Source of the DNA: Myxococcaceae bacterium
GTDB taxonomy: Bacteria; Myxococcota_A; Polyangia; Polyangiales; Ga0077539
Direction: 5' to 3'
Assembly (NCBI GenBank): GCA_004297725.1
Contig: SCUS01000156.1
Span: 62,001-126,000 of the forward strand
Length of the DNA: 64,000 bases
Position 1 is the first letter of the stretch. Every line of letters starts with the position of its first letter. The position numbers and the translations under genes were made by a program. Positions 16,702 to 25,753 of this stretch are shown in pieces. The notes under the pieces were generated by a model, which saw only the letters and a list, made by a program, of their open reading frames with translations, was not told the origin of the DNA and searched no databases.

Positions 16702-17928
16702 GTGCGCGTCGCCCTCCTCCTGACCTCCGCCGCCCTCTGCGCCGCGGGCTGCCATCGCTCCAGGCCGCCCCCGCCCCGCGCCGTGACGGCCGACGTGCCC
16801 GTCGACCTCGGCCCTCCCCCGGTCGCGCTGGAGACGCCGCCGCCCGCGCTGCCGCCGAGGATGTTCCGCTTCGACGCGAGGCACTCCGGGCGGAGCGGCT
16901 ACCGGCTGCCCCGGCACCCGGTGATCACGGCGCGCTACGCCACCCGGGGGCGCATCACGTCGCAGCCGGTGGTGAGCGCCCGCGGCGCCGTCGTCGTCAC
17001 CTCCCACGACGGGGTCGTGTACGGCCTCGCGCGGGACGGATCTTTACACTGGCAGGTAAATACCGGCGACCGCGTGTACACCACGCCGCTCGTCCGCGCC
17101 GACGGGACGATGGTGCTCGGCACCGACGCCGACCGCGTGGTGATGCTCGGCCCCGACGGGTCGCTGCGCCTCGCGCTCGGCACCGACGACGACGCGGACA
17201 CCTCCGCCGCCGCCGCGAGCGACGGGTCGATGCGCTTCGGCTCGGGGCGGTCGCTCTACGCGACGGAGGCCGACCTCACGGTGCGCTGGCGGCTCGAGCT
17301 CGGGGCGAAGGTGTACTCCTCGCCCGCGGTCACCGACGACGGCGTCGCCGTGGTGGGCGCGCAGGACGACCGGGTGCGCGCGGTCGACCCCGACGGCGGC
17401 GTGCGCTGGACGGTGACCACCCGCGACGACGTCGACGCCCCGCCGGCGATCGGCGACGACGGGACGGTGTACGTGGGCGGGGACGACGGCGTGCTGCGGG
17501 CGATCACGCGCGACGGCGTCGAGCGCTGGCAGCGGCCGCTGGGCGGGTACGTGCGCGCGGGCGTGGCGCTGGGCCTCGACGGCGCGCTGGTGGTCGGCAC
17601 CTACGGGCCGCGCGCCAGGGTGGTGGCGGTCGACCGGGAGAGCGGCGCGGTGCGCTGGGAGCGGGCGGTGCCTGGGCCCCCGACGCGGGACTACGGCGTC
17701 GCGTCGAGCGCGCTGGTGGACGTCGACGGCTCGTACGCCGTGGGGGTGCCCGACGACGCGCTCTGGCTGCTGGGTCGTGACGGCGAGCTGCTGGCGCGGG
17801 TGCCGCTCCCGGGCGACGTCGACGGCAGTCCAGCGTTGATCGACGACGGTGTGCTCGTGATAGGGTGTGATGACGGTTCGGTGTACTTCGTCGGAGATGG
17901 CCCCTCGGCGGGCGCAGCTCCGCAATGA
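16702..17928 (+). CDS. PQQ-type beta-propeller lipoprotein
   Basis: A 408-residue protein with a GTG start, a lipoprotein signal (LLLTSAALCAAGCHRS, Cys15) and a Pro-rich linker. The rest is an eight-bladed-like array of PQQ/BamB-type repeats. Each has an A-W-x-Y-like core such as GSLHWQVNTGDRVYTTPLVRADGTMVLG, GGVRWTVTTRDDVDAPPAIGDDGTVYVG and GVERWQRPLGGYVRAG. Such propellers act as scaffolds (BamB) or bind ligands. No quinoprotein dehydrogenase residues can be assigned. It overlaps glgC by four bases (ATGA at 17925-17928), so the two are coupled. BamB identity is possible but not shown, since no Bam partner is nearby. Confidence 0.85.
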   Translation: MRVALLLTSAALCAAGCHRSRPPPPRAVTADVPVDLGPPPVALETPPPALPPRMFRFDARHSGRSGYRLPRHPVITARYATRGRITSQPVVSARGAVVVTSHDGVVYGLARDGSLHWQVNTGDRVYTTPLVRADGTMVLGTDADRVVMLGPDGSLRLALGTDDDADTSAAAASDGSMRFGSGRSLYATEADLTVRWRLELGAKVYSSPAVTDDGVAVVGAQDDRVRAVDPDGGVRWTVTTRDDVDAPPAIGDDGTVYVGGDDGVLRAITRDGVERWQRPLGGYVRAGVALGLDGALVVGTYGPRARVVAVDRESGAVRWERAVPGPPTRDYGVASSALVDVDGSYAVGVPDDALWLLGRDGELLARVPLPGDVDGSPALIDDGVLVIGCDDGSVYFVGDGPSAGAAPQ

Positions 17929-19229
17929 ACGAGTCAATCGAGGGACGGGGAATGGGCGAGACAACGGTCGAGCGACACTGGGACCGCACGCGCGGGAGCG
18001 CACCCAATGTCCTGGCGATGGTGCTGGCGGGCGGTGAGGGCAAGCGCCTCTCCCCGCTGACCTTGGAGCGGGCCAAGCCCGCGGTGCCCTTCGGGGGGCG
18101 TTACCGCATCATCGACGTGGTGCTCTCGAACCTGGTGAACTCCAACATCACCAAGATCAAGGTGCTGACGCAGTACAAGTCCGCCTCGCTGGAGGAGCAC
18201 ATCGCGCGGGCGTGGCGCCTCTCGCCGATCCTCGACGGCTTCATCGAGACCATCCCCGCGCAGCAGCGCACCGGGCTCTCGTGGTTCAAGGGCAGCGCCG
18301 ACGCCGTGTGGCAGTGCTTCCATGCGATCGAGGACTCGCAGCCCGACTACGTGGCCATCTTCGGCGGCGACCACATCTACAAGATGGACGTCCGGCTGAT
18401 GCTCGACCGGCACTTCGACACCGACGCCGACCTCACCGTCGCGGGCATCCCGGTGCCGGTGTCGGAGGCCCACGCCTTCGGGGTGCTGCAGGTCGACGCG
18501 GAGGGGAGGGTGATCGACTTCGTCGAGAAGTCCCCGACCCCGCCGGAGATCCCCGGGAGGCCGGGGTGGGCGCTCGCCTCGATGGGCAACTACATCTTCA
18601 ACACCAAGGTGCTGGCCGACGAGCTGCGGCGCGACGCCCTGGAGGACGACAGCGCCCACGACTTCGGCAAGAGCATCCTGCCCGCGATGGTGCAGTCGGG
18701 CCGCAAGGTGATGCTCTTCGACTTCGGCACCAACGAGATCCCCGGCGAGGGCCTGGTCACCTACTGGCGCGACATCGGCACCATCCAGGCCTACTTCGAC
18801 GCGCACATGGACCTCGTGGAGATCAAGCCCGAGTTCAACCTCTACAACCGCCGCTGGCCCATCCGCACCGGGATGAGCTTCGACCCGCCGGCGAAGTTCG
18901 TCTTCAGCGACCAGAGCAACGCGCGCGTCGGGAGCGCCACCGACTCGCTCGTCAGCGACGGGTGCATCATCTCGGGCGGAGCGATCCACCGGGCGGTGCT
19001 CTCCGCGGGCGTGCGGGTGAACTCCTTCTCGCACGTCGAGCAGTGCGTGCTGCTCGAGCGGGTGCAGGTGGGTCGCTACGCCCGGCTGCGGCGGGTCATC
19101 GTCGACAAGGACGTCGAGATCCCGCAGGGGATGCAGATCGGCTTCGACCTGGAGGAGGATCGCAAGCGCTTCACCGTCACCGACGACGGGATGGTGGTGA
19201 TCCCCAAGCGAGCCCGGCTCACCGGCTGA
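17925..19229 (+). CDS. glgC: glucose-1-phosphate adenylyltransferase
   Basis: A 434-residue enzyme that makes ADP-glucose from glucose-1-phosphate and ATP, the committed step of bacterial glycogen synthesis. Family motifs are visible: the N-terminal nucleotide loop VLAGGEGKRLSPLTLERAKPAVPF, YRIIDVVLSNLVNS, GSADAVWQ, the catalytic-site FGGDHIYKMD, and the sugar-binding VDFVEKSP-like region (VIDFVEKSPTPPE). It ends in a C-terminal left-handed beta-helix. Full length agrees with E. coli GlgC. Overlap with the propeller gene indicates translational coupling, which is unusual for glgC. An in-frame ATG at 17952 is an alternative start. No glycogen synthase or branching gene lies in the window. Confidence 0.95.
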   Translation: MNESIEGRGMGETTVERHWDRTRGSAPNVLAMVLAGGEGKRLSPLTLERAKPAVPFGGRYRIIDVVLSNLVNSNITKIKVLTQYKSASLEEHIARAWRLSPILDGFIETIPAQQRTGLSWFKGSADAVWQCFHAIEDSQPDYVAIFGGDHIYKMDVRLMLDRHFDTDADLTVAGIPVPVSEAHAFGVLQVDAEGRVIDFVEKSPTPPEIPGRPGWALASMGNYIFNTKVLADELRRDALEDDSAHDFGKSILPAMVQSGRKVMLFDFGTNEIPGEGLVTYWRDIGTIQAYFDAHMDLVEIKPEFNLYNRRWPIRTGMSFDPPAKFVFSDQSNARVGSATDSLVSDGCIISGGAIHRAVLSAGVRVNSFSHVEQCVLLERVQVGRYARLRRVIVDKDVEIPQGMQIGFDLEEDRKRFTVTDDGMVVIPKRARLTG

Positions 19230-19239
19230 CCGCCGCCCC

Positions 19240-20064
19240 TTAGCTCCGCCGCGCCACCAGCCGGAAGAGCGGCGCCGCGCTCACCCTCACCGCCCCCCAG
19301 ATTCTCGCCACGCCGCGCAGCCCCGGGAGCCCCGGGGCGCGGGCGTCCCACCACCGCGCGGCGTCGTCCCTGGCGCTGTCGATGACCGTGAGGCCGTCCT
19401 GCGAGAGCCAGCGCTCCACCAGCGCCCCGACCGGGAGCACGCCCACCTCGTAGCGGGGGAAGCCTCGCACGCGGGTGACGTAGAGCTCGCCCAGCCAGTG
19501 GGGCATCGCGCTCACCCCCGCGAGCTGATAGTGCGGGTCGCTGCGCAGCAGGGACGGCGAGAGGCGGTTGGGGCCGAAGAGGTAGAGGGTGCCGCCGGGG
19601 CGCAGCACGCGGGCGATCTCGCGCACCGCGGCGCGGGCGTCAGCGACGTGCTCGATGACGTCGACGAAGGTCACCGCGTCGAAGCTCGCGTCGGGGAAGG
19701 GCAGCGCCTCCGCGACCGCCACCCGGAAGGCGGGCTCGACGCCGTGGCCGCGGGCCCGGATGCGCGCCCCCTCGATGAGCTTCTCGTCGACGTCGACGCC
19801 CGTCACGCTCGCGCCGAGGCGGCTCAGGGCGATGGGCAGCGCGCCGGTCTGACAGCCGACGTCGAGCACCCGGCGGCCGCGCAGCGAGACGAAGCGCGCG
19901 ACCTCCGCGGCGATGCCCTCGTTGCGCCCGATCTGCGCCCGCTCCAGCGCGGCCCAGCGCTCCCGCTGCGGATCTCCCGGGTCCAGGAGCTCCTGCGCCC
20001 AGTACCTCAAGAACTCCTCGTCCGGACCGTCTCCGCCGGTCGCCTCAGCGTCATTGCCGCGCAT
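19240..20064 (-). CDS. class I SAM-dependent methyltransferase (UbiG/COQ3-like)
   Basis: A 274-residue methyltransferase. Motif I is VLDVGCQTGALPIALS, motif post-I is VTGVDVDEKLIEGAR, then FDAVTFVDVIEHVADA and the motif III region VLRPGGTLYLFGPN. These are typical of the UbiG-like Methyltransf_11 group. A Trp- and Arg-rich C-terminal region follows (VERWLSQDGLTVIDSARDDAARWWDARAP). The substrate is unknown and could be a quinone, lipid or sugar. The ATG at 20064 sits in a GCATGC palindrome that also provides a potential ATG for the divergent membrane-protein gene. An ATG at 20082 is an alternative. It is convergent with glgC, leaving 10 bases. Confidence 0.88.
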   Translation of the reverse strand: MRGNDAEATGGDGPDEEFLRYWAQELLDPGDPQRERWAALERAQIGRNEGIAAEVARFVSLRGRRVLDVGCQTGALPIALSRLGASVTGVDVDEKLIEGARIRARGHGVEPAFRVAVAEALPFPDASFDAVTFVDVIEHVADARAAVREIARVLRPGGTLYLFGPNRLSPSLLRSDPHYQLAGVSAMPHWLGELYVTRVRGFPRYEVGVLPVGALVERWLSQDGLTVIDSARDDAARWWDARAPGLPGLRGVARIWGAVRVSAAPLFRLVARRS

Positions 20065-22045
20065 GCGGGCGGTACGGTACACGGTCGACCCCGTGGCGAC
20101 GACCGCAGCATGGGCCTCCCTGGCGCTTGGTCTCTATCTCCTGCCGCACGCGGTCTTCGTGCTCGCGCTGCAGCGCTGGCGGCCGGCCGACCCGTGGGCG
20201 CGCAGCCTCGACGTGGCCTCCGCGGTCGCCCTCGACGCCCTGCTGGTGGTGGCGCTCTCGTGGCTCGTGCCCTTCGACCGCGCGGTGCTCGGCGTGCGCG
20301 CCCTGGCGGCCCTCGCGCTGCCGCTGGTGCTGGTGCGCGCGCCCCGTCGGCAGCCCCTCCCCCACCCCGCCGCGGTGGTCGGGCTGGTCGCGCTGGCCGC
20401 GGGGGTCGTCGCCCTGCACCTCCCCCTCTCCTGGCGCCTCGTCATGTGGGACCGCGACTGGCACATCGCGATCGCCTCGATGATCCGCACCTCGCGGCTG
20501 CCCTACGAGAACGTCTTCCTCCCCTCGGCGCAGCTCCGCTACCACTACCTCGGCGACGCGCACGCCGCGATGCTCCAGGTGCTCTCCTTCAACCGCCTGC
20601 ACCCGGCGACGACCTTCTCCCTCGCCCACGACCTCTTCCTCTTCGGCGCCTCCGCGCTGCTGGTGGTCGCGGCCTCGTGCGCCGGCCTCTCGCCCTACGG
20701 GCTCGGCGACCGGAGGCTCTCGCTCCGCAGCGTGCTCGCCTGGCCCGTCGCGCTCGCGCTCCCGCTGCCGCTCGTCTTCGCGAGCCCCTTCACGCTCCGC
20801 AACGTGCCCGCCGCGGAGCGCTTCACCACGCTCGACTCCGCGCGCCTCTGCGGCCACTCCTTCCTGGGCTTCACCACGCTGGCCTACCGGCCCCACGTGG
20901 CGATGGCGACCTTCCTCCTGGTCGCCGTCGCGTCCGCGGTGCTGCTGCGCGCGCGCACCGACGCCGACGACCGCGACGCCCCTCGCAGCTCGCTCGCGAT
21001 GATCGCCTCCGCGGGGGGGCTCGCGCTCCTCGACGAGGCCTCGCTCGCGCTCGTCGCCGGAGCCCTCGGGCTCACCTGGCTCCTGGTCCCTCGCGCCGTC
21101 CACCCCAGCCGCTGGCGCGGCGCGCTGGTGGTCGCGGCGGTCGCCGCGGCGCTGCCGCTCGTGAGCCGCGGGCTCGCTGGATCGCTCTCCCCGGGCGGCC
21201 CCGCCTCGGTGGTGGAGATCATCCCCGCGCGGCACATCGCGCTCTTCGAGGGCGTCGTGCCCTTCACCGACCGCGCGCACTTCTGGGAGGTCGCGAAGTA
21301 CGACTGGTTCCCGTTCTACGCGACGGTGCTCTGCCTCGCGGTCGCCGCGGCGTGGACCCGCCGTCGAGACGTCGTCGCCGCGTTCGTCTTCGTGACCGCG
21401 CTCACCGTCGCGGGCGTGCTCGCCTCGCTCAAGGTGGAGGTCAACCACGACGCCAGCGAGGGGCACCGCTTCCTCACGGCGGCGATGGTGCTCACCGCCG
21501 CGGTCGGCGCCTTCATCGTGGGCGCGGCGCGCGGCGCGTTCATCGTGCGCGCGGGCCTCGCGGCGGCCCTCTCGCTGAGCGCGCTCTCCGGCTGGGCCTG
21601 GTGCCAGAGCTTCCTTCGCCAGCGCTTCCAGCCGGGGATGGTCCCGAGGGAGCGCGCGTGGGCCGGAGCCGCCGATCCCTTCCTCATGAACTGCGACGTC
21701 AACCTCGGCTCGCCCCGCCGGTCGCGGCCGCCGGTGGAATACGTCGAGGCCTCCATCGCGGTGCGCTACACGGGCTGCGAGCGCGTGCGGCTGCCGGGTC
21801 GTCCGTCGTCGTGGAGCCTCACGGTGGTGGGCCCGACCTTCGGCGGCGAGGCGCGGACGCAGCTCATCGCCGCCCCGGAGGCCGACCAGCCGACGGGGGT
21901 GGTGTGCGGCAGCGACCCTGCGGGCCGAGAGCCGGTGTGCGCCTGGGCGCTGCGCGCGCTGCGCTGCGAGGTGCTCGGTGACGGGGTGATGGTGCGGTGC
22001 TCCCTGCCGCGCGAGAAGCGGGCGGCGTTCTATCGGGAGCTGTAA
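20063..22045 (+). CDS. large multi-pass membrane protein, possible GT-C-like
   Basis: A 660-residue protein with about 12 hydrophobic helices in its first 500 residues. Between early helices it carries RDWHIAIASMIRTSRLPYENVFLP followed by YHYLGDAHAAMLQVLSF, a charged/aromatic luminal loop like that of GT-C glycosyltransferases and DUF2298-type proteins. The C-terminal part from about residue 510 is soluble, with paired cysteines (CDVNLGSPRR, GCERVRLPG, VCGSDPAG), and would be periplasmic. I start at the ATG at 20063; a GTG at 20093 avoids the overlap with the divergent methyltransferase start and may be the true one. A lipid-linked sugar transferase role is a guess. Confidence 0.75.
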   Translation: MRAVRYTVDPVATTAAWASLALGLYLLPHAVFVLALQRWRPADPWARSLDVASAVALDALLVVALSWLVPFDRAVLGVRALAALALPLVLVRAPRRQPLPHPAAVVGLVALAAGVVALHLPLSWRLVMWDRDWHIAIASMIRTSRLPYENVFLPSAQLRYHYLGDAHAAMLQVLSFNRLHPATTFSLAHDLFLFGASALLVVAASCAGLSPYGLGDRRLSLRSVLAWPVALALPLPLVFASPFTLRNVPAAERFTTLDSARLCGHSFLGFTTLAYRPHVAMATFLLVAVASAVLLRARTDADDRDAPRSSLAMIASAGGLALLDEASLALVAGALGLTWLLVPRAVHPSRWRGALVVAAVAAALPLVSRGLAGSLSPGGPASVVEIIPARHIALFEGVVPFTDRAHFWEVAKYDWFPFYATVLCLAVAAAWTRRRDVVAAFVFVTALTVAGVLASLKVEVNHDASEGHRFLTAAMVLTAAVGAFIVGAARGAFIVRAGLAAALSLSALSGWAWCQSFLRQRFQPGMVPRERAWAGAADPFLMNCDVNLGSPRRSRPPVEYVEASIAVRYTGCERVRLPGRPSSWSLTVVGPTFGGEARTQLIAAPEADQPTGVVCGSDPAGREPVCAWALRALRCEVLGDGVMVRCSLPREKRAAFYREL

Positions 22046-22052
22046 CGGGCGA

Positions 22053-22910
22053 TCAGCGCGGGCAGGTCATGCCGGTGGGGCTGAACCCGCGCGGCTGGCA
22101 GAACTCGGGGGTGTCGCTCGAACACATGCGGCAGTCGACCGGGAAGTCCTGGCCCGGGGCGCAGGACGACGCGCTGATGATGGGCATGCCGTTGCTGCAG
22201 TCGGGGCCGACGCCGGAGGTCATGGTCGCCGGCGCGTCGGACTCGAGCGGGAACTGGATGAGGCAGCCGCAGCAGACGGTGACCGGGAAGTAGAAGGGCG
22301 TGGACTCGACCGAGTTCTGCCCGAGCGACTCGCCGAACGCGGTCATCTTCACGAGGATGCGGCGGTTGACCGAGGCCACCCGGGGCACCGGACAGTCGGA
22401 GGTCACGCCCGTGCGGTCGATGCGGCAGACCGCGGTCTTCAGGGCCTGGCCGATCTGCGGCGGGATCACCTGGATGCGCGCGGTCGCGTAGCCCGGCGTG
22501 CCTGCGGCGAGAGCGGCCGGCACCACGACGTTCTGGTAGACCGAGAACGCCGGGCCGACCAGCGCCCCCTCGGGCGAGCCCTCGTGCAGCTCGATGACGA
22601 AGCCTTGGATGTTGAGCGTCGAGGTCTCCGCCCGACGCTGCTCCATGCTGGCGCCGGTGATGAGCTGGTTGGCGATGAGGGGAGTCAGCGTGTAGCTGTC
22701 ACTCAGCGCCACGTCGAGCGTGCCCTCGGTGATCGACTGCGAGGTCGGGTCGCTGGTGACCGTGCACATCGTCCCGGCGACGGTCGGCGCCTGCACCTGA
22801 CGGATGTAGACCGACACGGTGTTGTCGACGCAACCGGACGCGGACGTGAGCACGCCTCCGAGGACGAGCGCGCCGAGCAGGGGACGCGATGCGTTGAGCC
22901 TGTTCCACAT
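22053..22910 (-). CDS. hypothetical cysteine-rich lipoprotein, 285 aa
   Basis: Not recognised. A signal peptide ends in a lipobox (VLTSASGC, Cys27), so the protein should be lipid-anchored. The body is beta-rich with many Thr, Val and Pro. The C-terminal 85 residues contain about nine cysteines, including VCCGCLIQFP, CSNGMPIISASSCAPG and DCRMCSSDTPEFCQ, indicating several disulphides or a metal site. It is similar in style to the many single-copy cell-surface lipoproteins of myxobacteria. It is convergent with the large membrane protein (7 bases apart) and follows aroKB by 30 bases on the same strand, so it could be the last gene of that transcript. Confidence 0.7.
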   Translation of the reverse strand: MWNRLNASRPLLGALVLGGVLTSASGCVDNTVSVYIRQVQAPTVAGTMCTVTSDPTSQSITEGTLDVALSDSYTLTPLIANQLITGASMEQRRAETSTLNIQGFVIELHEGSPEGALVGPAFSVYQNVVVPAALAAGTPGYATARIQVIPPQIGQALKTAVCRIDRTGVTSDCPVPRVASVNRRILVKMTAFGESLGQNSVESTPFYFPVTVCCGCLIQFPLESDAPATMTSGVGPDCSNGMPIISASSCAPGQDFPVDCRMCSSDTPEFCQPRGFSPTGMTCPR

Positions 22911-22940
22911 GGTGGCGATGATAGGCCACCCGGAGCGGTG

Positions 22941-24542
22941 TCACCGAATTTCAATCACCCCCCGGAGCGCCCGGGTCAGCCTGGAGGACGTCACCTCGGC
23001 GACGGTCCCCTCGCCCTCCCCGGAGGGCAGGGCCACGCGAAACGACCCATTTTCACGCTTCTTGTCGAAGCGGAGCGCCGCCCGCGCGACCCCCTCGTCG
23101 GCGCGAATGGACCGCCCGAGGCCCAGCGCGTCCATCAGCTCGAGGACCCTCCTCCGGAGCTCCGCCGGGGTCACCCCGAGCGCCTCGCCGAGCCCGAGCT
23201 CCGCGCGCATCCCCACCGCCACGCAGTCTCCGTGCAGCGCCCGAAACGCCGCGCCCGCCTCGAGCGCGTGCCCCACCGTGTGCCCGAAGTTCAGCAGCGC
23301 GCGCACGCCGGACTCCCGCTCGTCCTCCGCCACCACGTCGATCTTCGCCTGCACCGCGCGGCGGATCATGGACTCCACCACCCCTCCGGGCGCGAGCGCC
23401 TCGGCGGTCGGCCGCGCCCCGAGCGCCGTCGCGTTGGCCTCGAGCCACGAGAGCAGCTCGGCGTCGCGCACGGCGGCGATCTTCACGACCTCCGAGAGCG
23501 CGGCGCGGTAGTGGCCCGGCGCGAGGGTGGCGAGCACCGCGGGGTCGATCCACACCAGCGCCGGCTGGTGGAAGCTCCCCACGAGGTTCTTGCCGGCCGG
23601 AAGGTCGACGCCGGTCTTCCCCCCTACCGAGGCGTCCACCATCGCGAGCAGGCTCGTCGGAACCGACACGTACGGCACGCCGCGGAGCCACGTCGACGCC
23701 GCGAATCCCCCGACGTCCGTCACCACGCCGCCGCCCACGCACGCGATCACCGCGCGACGATCGGCCCCCCGGGCTCCCGCCGCGTCCCACACCCGAGCCA
23801 CCGAGCGCAGCGTCTTGCTCCGCTCGCCGGGCCGCAGCACCACCCGCGCGGGGCGGCCTCCGAGCGCGATCGCCGCGGCGTCGCCCCAGTGCCGCGCGAC
23901 GGTCGCGTCGGTCACGAGCACCGCGATCGACCGCGACGCCGTCTCTCTCGCGAGCCCTCGCAGCGGGCCGACGTGCACCCGGTAGCTCCTCAGCCCCAGG
24001 GGCACCACCATCGGCGCCGCGGCCCTCGCGAGGGCCGCCACCGCCGACGCCACCGCCTCGACCGGACCCGTCGCGTCCACCTCCGCGTGCGCCTCCGCGT
24101 ACACGGCGCGGCGCGCCTCCAGCAGCGCCTCGAGCGCCCCGGCCGGGCCCTTCAACAGGGGCCTCTCCGCGCCTCCCGCGAGCCGCTCCCGCAGCGTCGC
24201 CGCGGGGGCCCTCAGCGTGACCACGCGGGCGCACCGCAGCGCCTCGTGCCGCATCGTGCGGTCGACCAGCGCGCCGCCGCCGACGGAGATCACCACCCGC
24301 TCGTGCCGCAGCGCCTGCCGTAGCGCGGCGCGCTCACGCTCCCGAAACGCGGCCTCCCCGTCGCGCTCGAAGAGGCGCGCGATGGAGGCGCCGGCCTCCG
24401 CCTCGACGAGCTCGTCGAGGTCGATGCAGCGCCAGCCTAGCGCCGCCGCCGCGGCCCTCCCCACGGTGCTCTTGCCGACGCCCGGCGGGCCGCCGAGCAC
24501 GCACCGTAGCGCGGCGCCGTCAGCGCCCGGCGAGCTGCGCAC
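22941..24542 (-). CDS. aroKB: bifunctional shikimate kinase / 3-dehydroquinate synthase
   Basis: A 533-residue fusion of two shikimate-pathway enzymes. Residues 1-170 are shikimate kinase: P-loop GGPPGVGKST, the DLDELVE shikimate-binding region, VISVGGGALVD, then ERPLLKG. Residues about 180-533 are 3-dehydroquinate synthase: the NAD-binding GGGVVTDVGGFAASTWLRGV, PTSLLAMVDASVGGKTGVD, and NFGHTVGHALE with metal-ligand histidines. All key motifs of both enzymes look intact. Together they convert DAHP to dehydroquinate and shikimate to shikimate-3-phosphate. The GTG start at 24542 overlaps the aroC stop by 23 bases. Downstream of pilQ and aroC, this recalls the pilMNOPQ-aroK-aroB order of gammaproteobacteria. 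Confidence 0.95.
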   Translation of the reverse strand: MRSSPGADGAALRCVLGGPPGVGKSTVGRAAAAALGWRCIDLDELVEAEAGASIARLFERDGEAAFRERERAALRQALRHERVVISVGGGALVDRTMRHEALRCARVVTLRAPAATLRERLAGGAERPLLKGPAGALEALLEARRAVYAEAHAEVDATGPVEAVASAVAALARAAAPMVVPLGLRSYRVHVGPLRGLARETASRSIAVLVTDATVARHWGDAAAIALGGRPARVVLRPGERSKTLRSVARVWDAAGARGADRRAVIACVGGGVVTDVGGFAASTWLRGVPYVSVPTSLLAMVDASVGGKTGVDLPAGKNLVGSFHQPALVWIDPAVLATLAPGHYRAALSEVVKIAAVRDAELLSWLEANATALGARPTAEALAPGGVVESMIRRAVQAKIDVVAEDERESGVRALLNFGHTVGHALEAGAAFRALHGDCVAVGMRAELGLGEALGVTPAELRRRVLELMDALGLGRSIRADEGVARAALRFDKKRENGSFRVALPSGEGEGTVAEVTSSRLTRALRGVIEIR

Positions 24543-25695
24543 GGTAGCCCTCCAGGTTGCGCAGCAGCTCCCTCATGGAGTCGCCGGAGAGCTTCTCCAC
24601 CAGCGCGTCGGCGAGGGTGAGGCACACCATGGCCTCGAGCACGACGCCCGCCGCGGGCACCGCGCAGACGTCGCTGCGCTCGGTGTTGGCGGGCGCGGGC
24701 TCGTGGGTGATCACGTCGACGGAGCCCAGCGCGCGGCGCAGCGTGGAGAGCGGCTTCATGGCGGCGCGGAGCACCACGGGCTCGCCGTTGGTCACACCGC
24801 CCTCGAGGCCGCCCGCCCGGTTGGTCGCGCGGGTGTACGCCCCGTCGCGGCGGCCGATGGCGTCGTGCACCGAGGACCCTCGGGACGAGGCCGCGGCCCA
24901 CCCGTCGCCCAGCTCGACGGCCTTGATGGCCTGCACGGACATCGCGGCCTGCGCGAGGCGCCCGTCGAGGCGACGGTCCCACTGGGTGTAGCTGCCGAGC
25001 CCGGGGACGAGGCCCACCGCGGCGACCTCCAGCACGCCTCCGAGCGTGTCGCCGGCGTGGGAGGTCTCGAGGATCTCCGCGCGCATCGCCGCCTCCGCCG
25101 CGGCGTCGAGCACGCGCAGCGAGGAGGCCTCCAGCCGGTCGCCGGGCTCTCCCTCGGGCACCCACCCGCGCGGGTCGTACTCGCCCTCGTCGCGCACCAG
25201 ACCGATGGACAGCACGCGGGAGCGCACCGCGACGCCGCAGGCCGCGAGGAGGCGTCGGGCCACGGCGCCGGCCGCCACCCTCGCCGCGGTCTCCCGGGCG
25301 CTCGCCCGCTCGAGCACGTCCCGCAGGTCGGTGCGGTCGTACTTCAGCGCCCCCACGAGGTCGGCGTGCCCGGGGCGCGGCGTGCGCACCGGCTCGGGCG
25401 AGGTCGCGAAGGGATCAGCGCCCATGCGCCCCTGCCAGTTGGCGAAGTCGCGGTTCTCGATGCGGAGCGCGATGGGCGAGCCGAGGGTCTCGCCGCCTCG
25501 CACGCCGGCCTCGATGCGTACGACGTCGTGCTCGATCTTCATGCGGCCGCCGCGGCCGTAGCCGCGCTGGCGCCGCGCGAGGTCTCGGTCGATGTCGTTC
25601 GCGAGGAGGGTCAGCCCGGCGGGGACGCCGTCGACGAGTGCGAGCAGGGAGGGACCGTGGGACTCCCCAGCGGTGGACCAGCGGAGGTGGGGCAT
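24520..25695 (-). CDS. aroC: chorismate synthase
   Basis: A 391-residue FMN-dependent enzyme that converts 5-enolpyruvylshikimate-3-phosphate to chorismate, the last common step to the aromatic amino acids. Signatures are the N-terminal TAGESHGP, the region RRQRGYGRGGRMKIE, and the central ASARETAARVAAGAVAR with its catalytic-site Arg. The later GGLEGGVTNGEPV is also conserved. Its length is typical. The ATG at 25695 (MPHLRWSTAGESHG) is the family start; the upstream frame is Pro-rich leader. It lies 58 bases after pilQ and overlaps aroKB by 23 bases, so pilQ, aroC and aroKB are probably co-transcribed. Confidence 0.96.
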   Translation of the reverse strand: MPHLRWSTAGESHGPSLLALVDGVPAGLTLLANDIDRDLARRQRGYGRGGRMKIEHDVVRIEAGVRGGETLGSPIALRIENRDFANWQGRMGADPFATSPEPVRTPRPGHADLVGALKYDRTDLRDVLERASARETAARVAAGAVARRLLAACGVAVRSRVLSIGLVRDEGEYDPRGWVPEGEPGDRLEASSLRVLDAAAEAAMRAEILETSHAGDTLGGVLEVAAVGLVPGLGSYTQWDRRLDGRLAQAAMSVQAIKAVELGDGWAAASSRGSSVHDAIGRRDGAYTRATNRAGGLEGGVTNGEPVVLRAAMKPLSTLRRALGSVDVITHEPAPANTERSDVCAVPAAGVVLEAMVCLTLADALVEKLSGDSMRELLRNLEGYRAQLAGR

Positions 25696-25753
25696 GATGG
25701 GTGCGGGGGACTGTAGGGGACGCCGCGGTGGCGGCGTCAACCCGCGGGGCGGA

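Noticed and set aside
14928..17780. 950-residue plus-strand frame across the P450 and propeller genes
   Set aside because: It is in a different frame from both supported genes and is an Arg/Pro/Ala shadow.
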